A program made the position numbers and the translations under genes. DNA of 6,636 nt, from contig JAAWLS010000139.1 of NCBI GenBank assembly GCA_022798035.1, forward strand, positions 1-6,636, read 5' to 3'. Shown one piece after another: positions 6,514 to 6,636 of this stretch (position 1 is its first letter; every line of letters starts with the position of its first letter). The notes beneath the pieces were generated by a model. It made no database searches and was not told the DNA's origin. It saw nothing but the letters and a program-made list of their open reading frames with translations. The DNA is from Lachnospiraceae bacterium. Its GTDB lineage: Bacteria > Bacillota > Clostridia > Lachnospirales > Lachnospiraceae.

Positions 6514-6636
6514 ATGAGATATCAAGTATTAGGAGACACAATGCCAGCAGTGGAAGTTTATTTTGATGCAGCAGGGGAGACCATGTATACTCAGTCAGGA
6601 GGAATGGCATGGATGACAGAAGGCGTGTCCATGGAC
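6514..6636 (+). CDS. TIGR00266/AIM24-family protein, N-terminal part (cut by window end)
   Basis: Only the first 41 codons are present, with an open frame to the window end. The start MRYQVLGDTMPAVEVYF followed by GETMYTQSGGMAWM resembles the opening of the TIGR00266/AIM24 (formerly DUF124) family, whose members begin with a short strand, a conserved GDT/P-type turn and a GE...GAMxWM segment. These are beta-rich proteins of poorly defined function, related to mitochondrial AIM24. ATG at 6514 follows AAGGAG (6500-6505) by eight bases. No convincing promoter or terminator is seen in the 87-nt gap after the chemoreceptor gene, so read-through from that gene is possible. The family call rests on a short stretch and is from memory of the motif. 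Confidence 0.75.
   Translation, partial: MRYQVLGDTMPAVEVYFDAAGETMYTQSGGMAWMTEGVSMD

Overview
The window looks like chromosomal DNA from an anaerobic Firmicute, most likely a butyrate-producing Lachnospiraceae (Clostridium cluster XIVa). The reasons are strong AGGAGG-type ribosome sites before every gene, moderate GC with AT-rich promoters, and a CoA-transferase that closely resembles, as far as I can recall, the butyryl-CoA:acetate CoA-transferase of Roseburia-like gut bacteria. The taxonomic call is an inference; there is no rRNA or other marker in the window.

Layout. (1) Positions 98-3340, + strand: a tight three-gene cluster behind an extended -10 promoter: a tandem two-domain bacteriohemerythrin, an aldose 1-epimerase (GalM) and a MATE-family exporter, separated by only 13 and 11 nt. 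(2) Positions 3348-3386: a perfect 17-bp hairpin between convergent genes, probably a two-way terminator. (3) Positions 3411-4751, - strand: butyryl-CoA:acetate CoA-transferase, the last step of butyrate formation, with a good promoter and a Rex-like inverted repeat over its expected transcription start. (4) Positions 4752-4932: a divergent control region. (5) Positions 4933-6426, + strand: a chemoreceptor with a multi-pass membrane N-terminus and no HAMP or external sensor domain. (6) Positions 6514-6636: the first 41 codons of a TIGR00266/AIM24-family protein, cut by the window end.

How the genes may work together: the CoA-transferase regenerates acetyl-CoA and releases butyrate, and the Rex-like site suggests it is tuned to the NADH/NAD+ ratio. 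The hemerythrin (oxygen/iron chemistry) and the HAMP-less chemoreceptor are the sort of proteins anaerobes use around oxygen and energy state, but nothing in the sequence ties them to the CoA-transferase. Three start codons were moved downstream of the longest reading frame (to 98, 939 and 4933) because each has a well-spaced Shine-Dalgarno sequence there.

I see no CRISPR array, mobile element, tRNA or rRNA, and no clearly new multi-gene system. The most notable points are the Rex-like operator, a shared His-to-Gln change at one iron ligand position in both hemerythrin domains, and a cysteine cluster next to the GalM catalytic glutamate.
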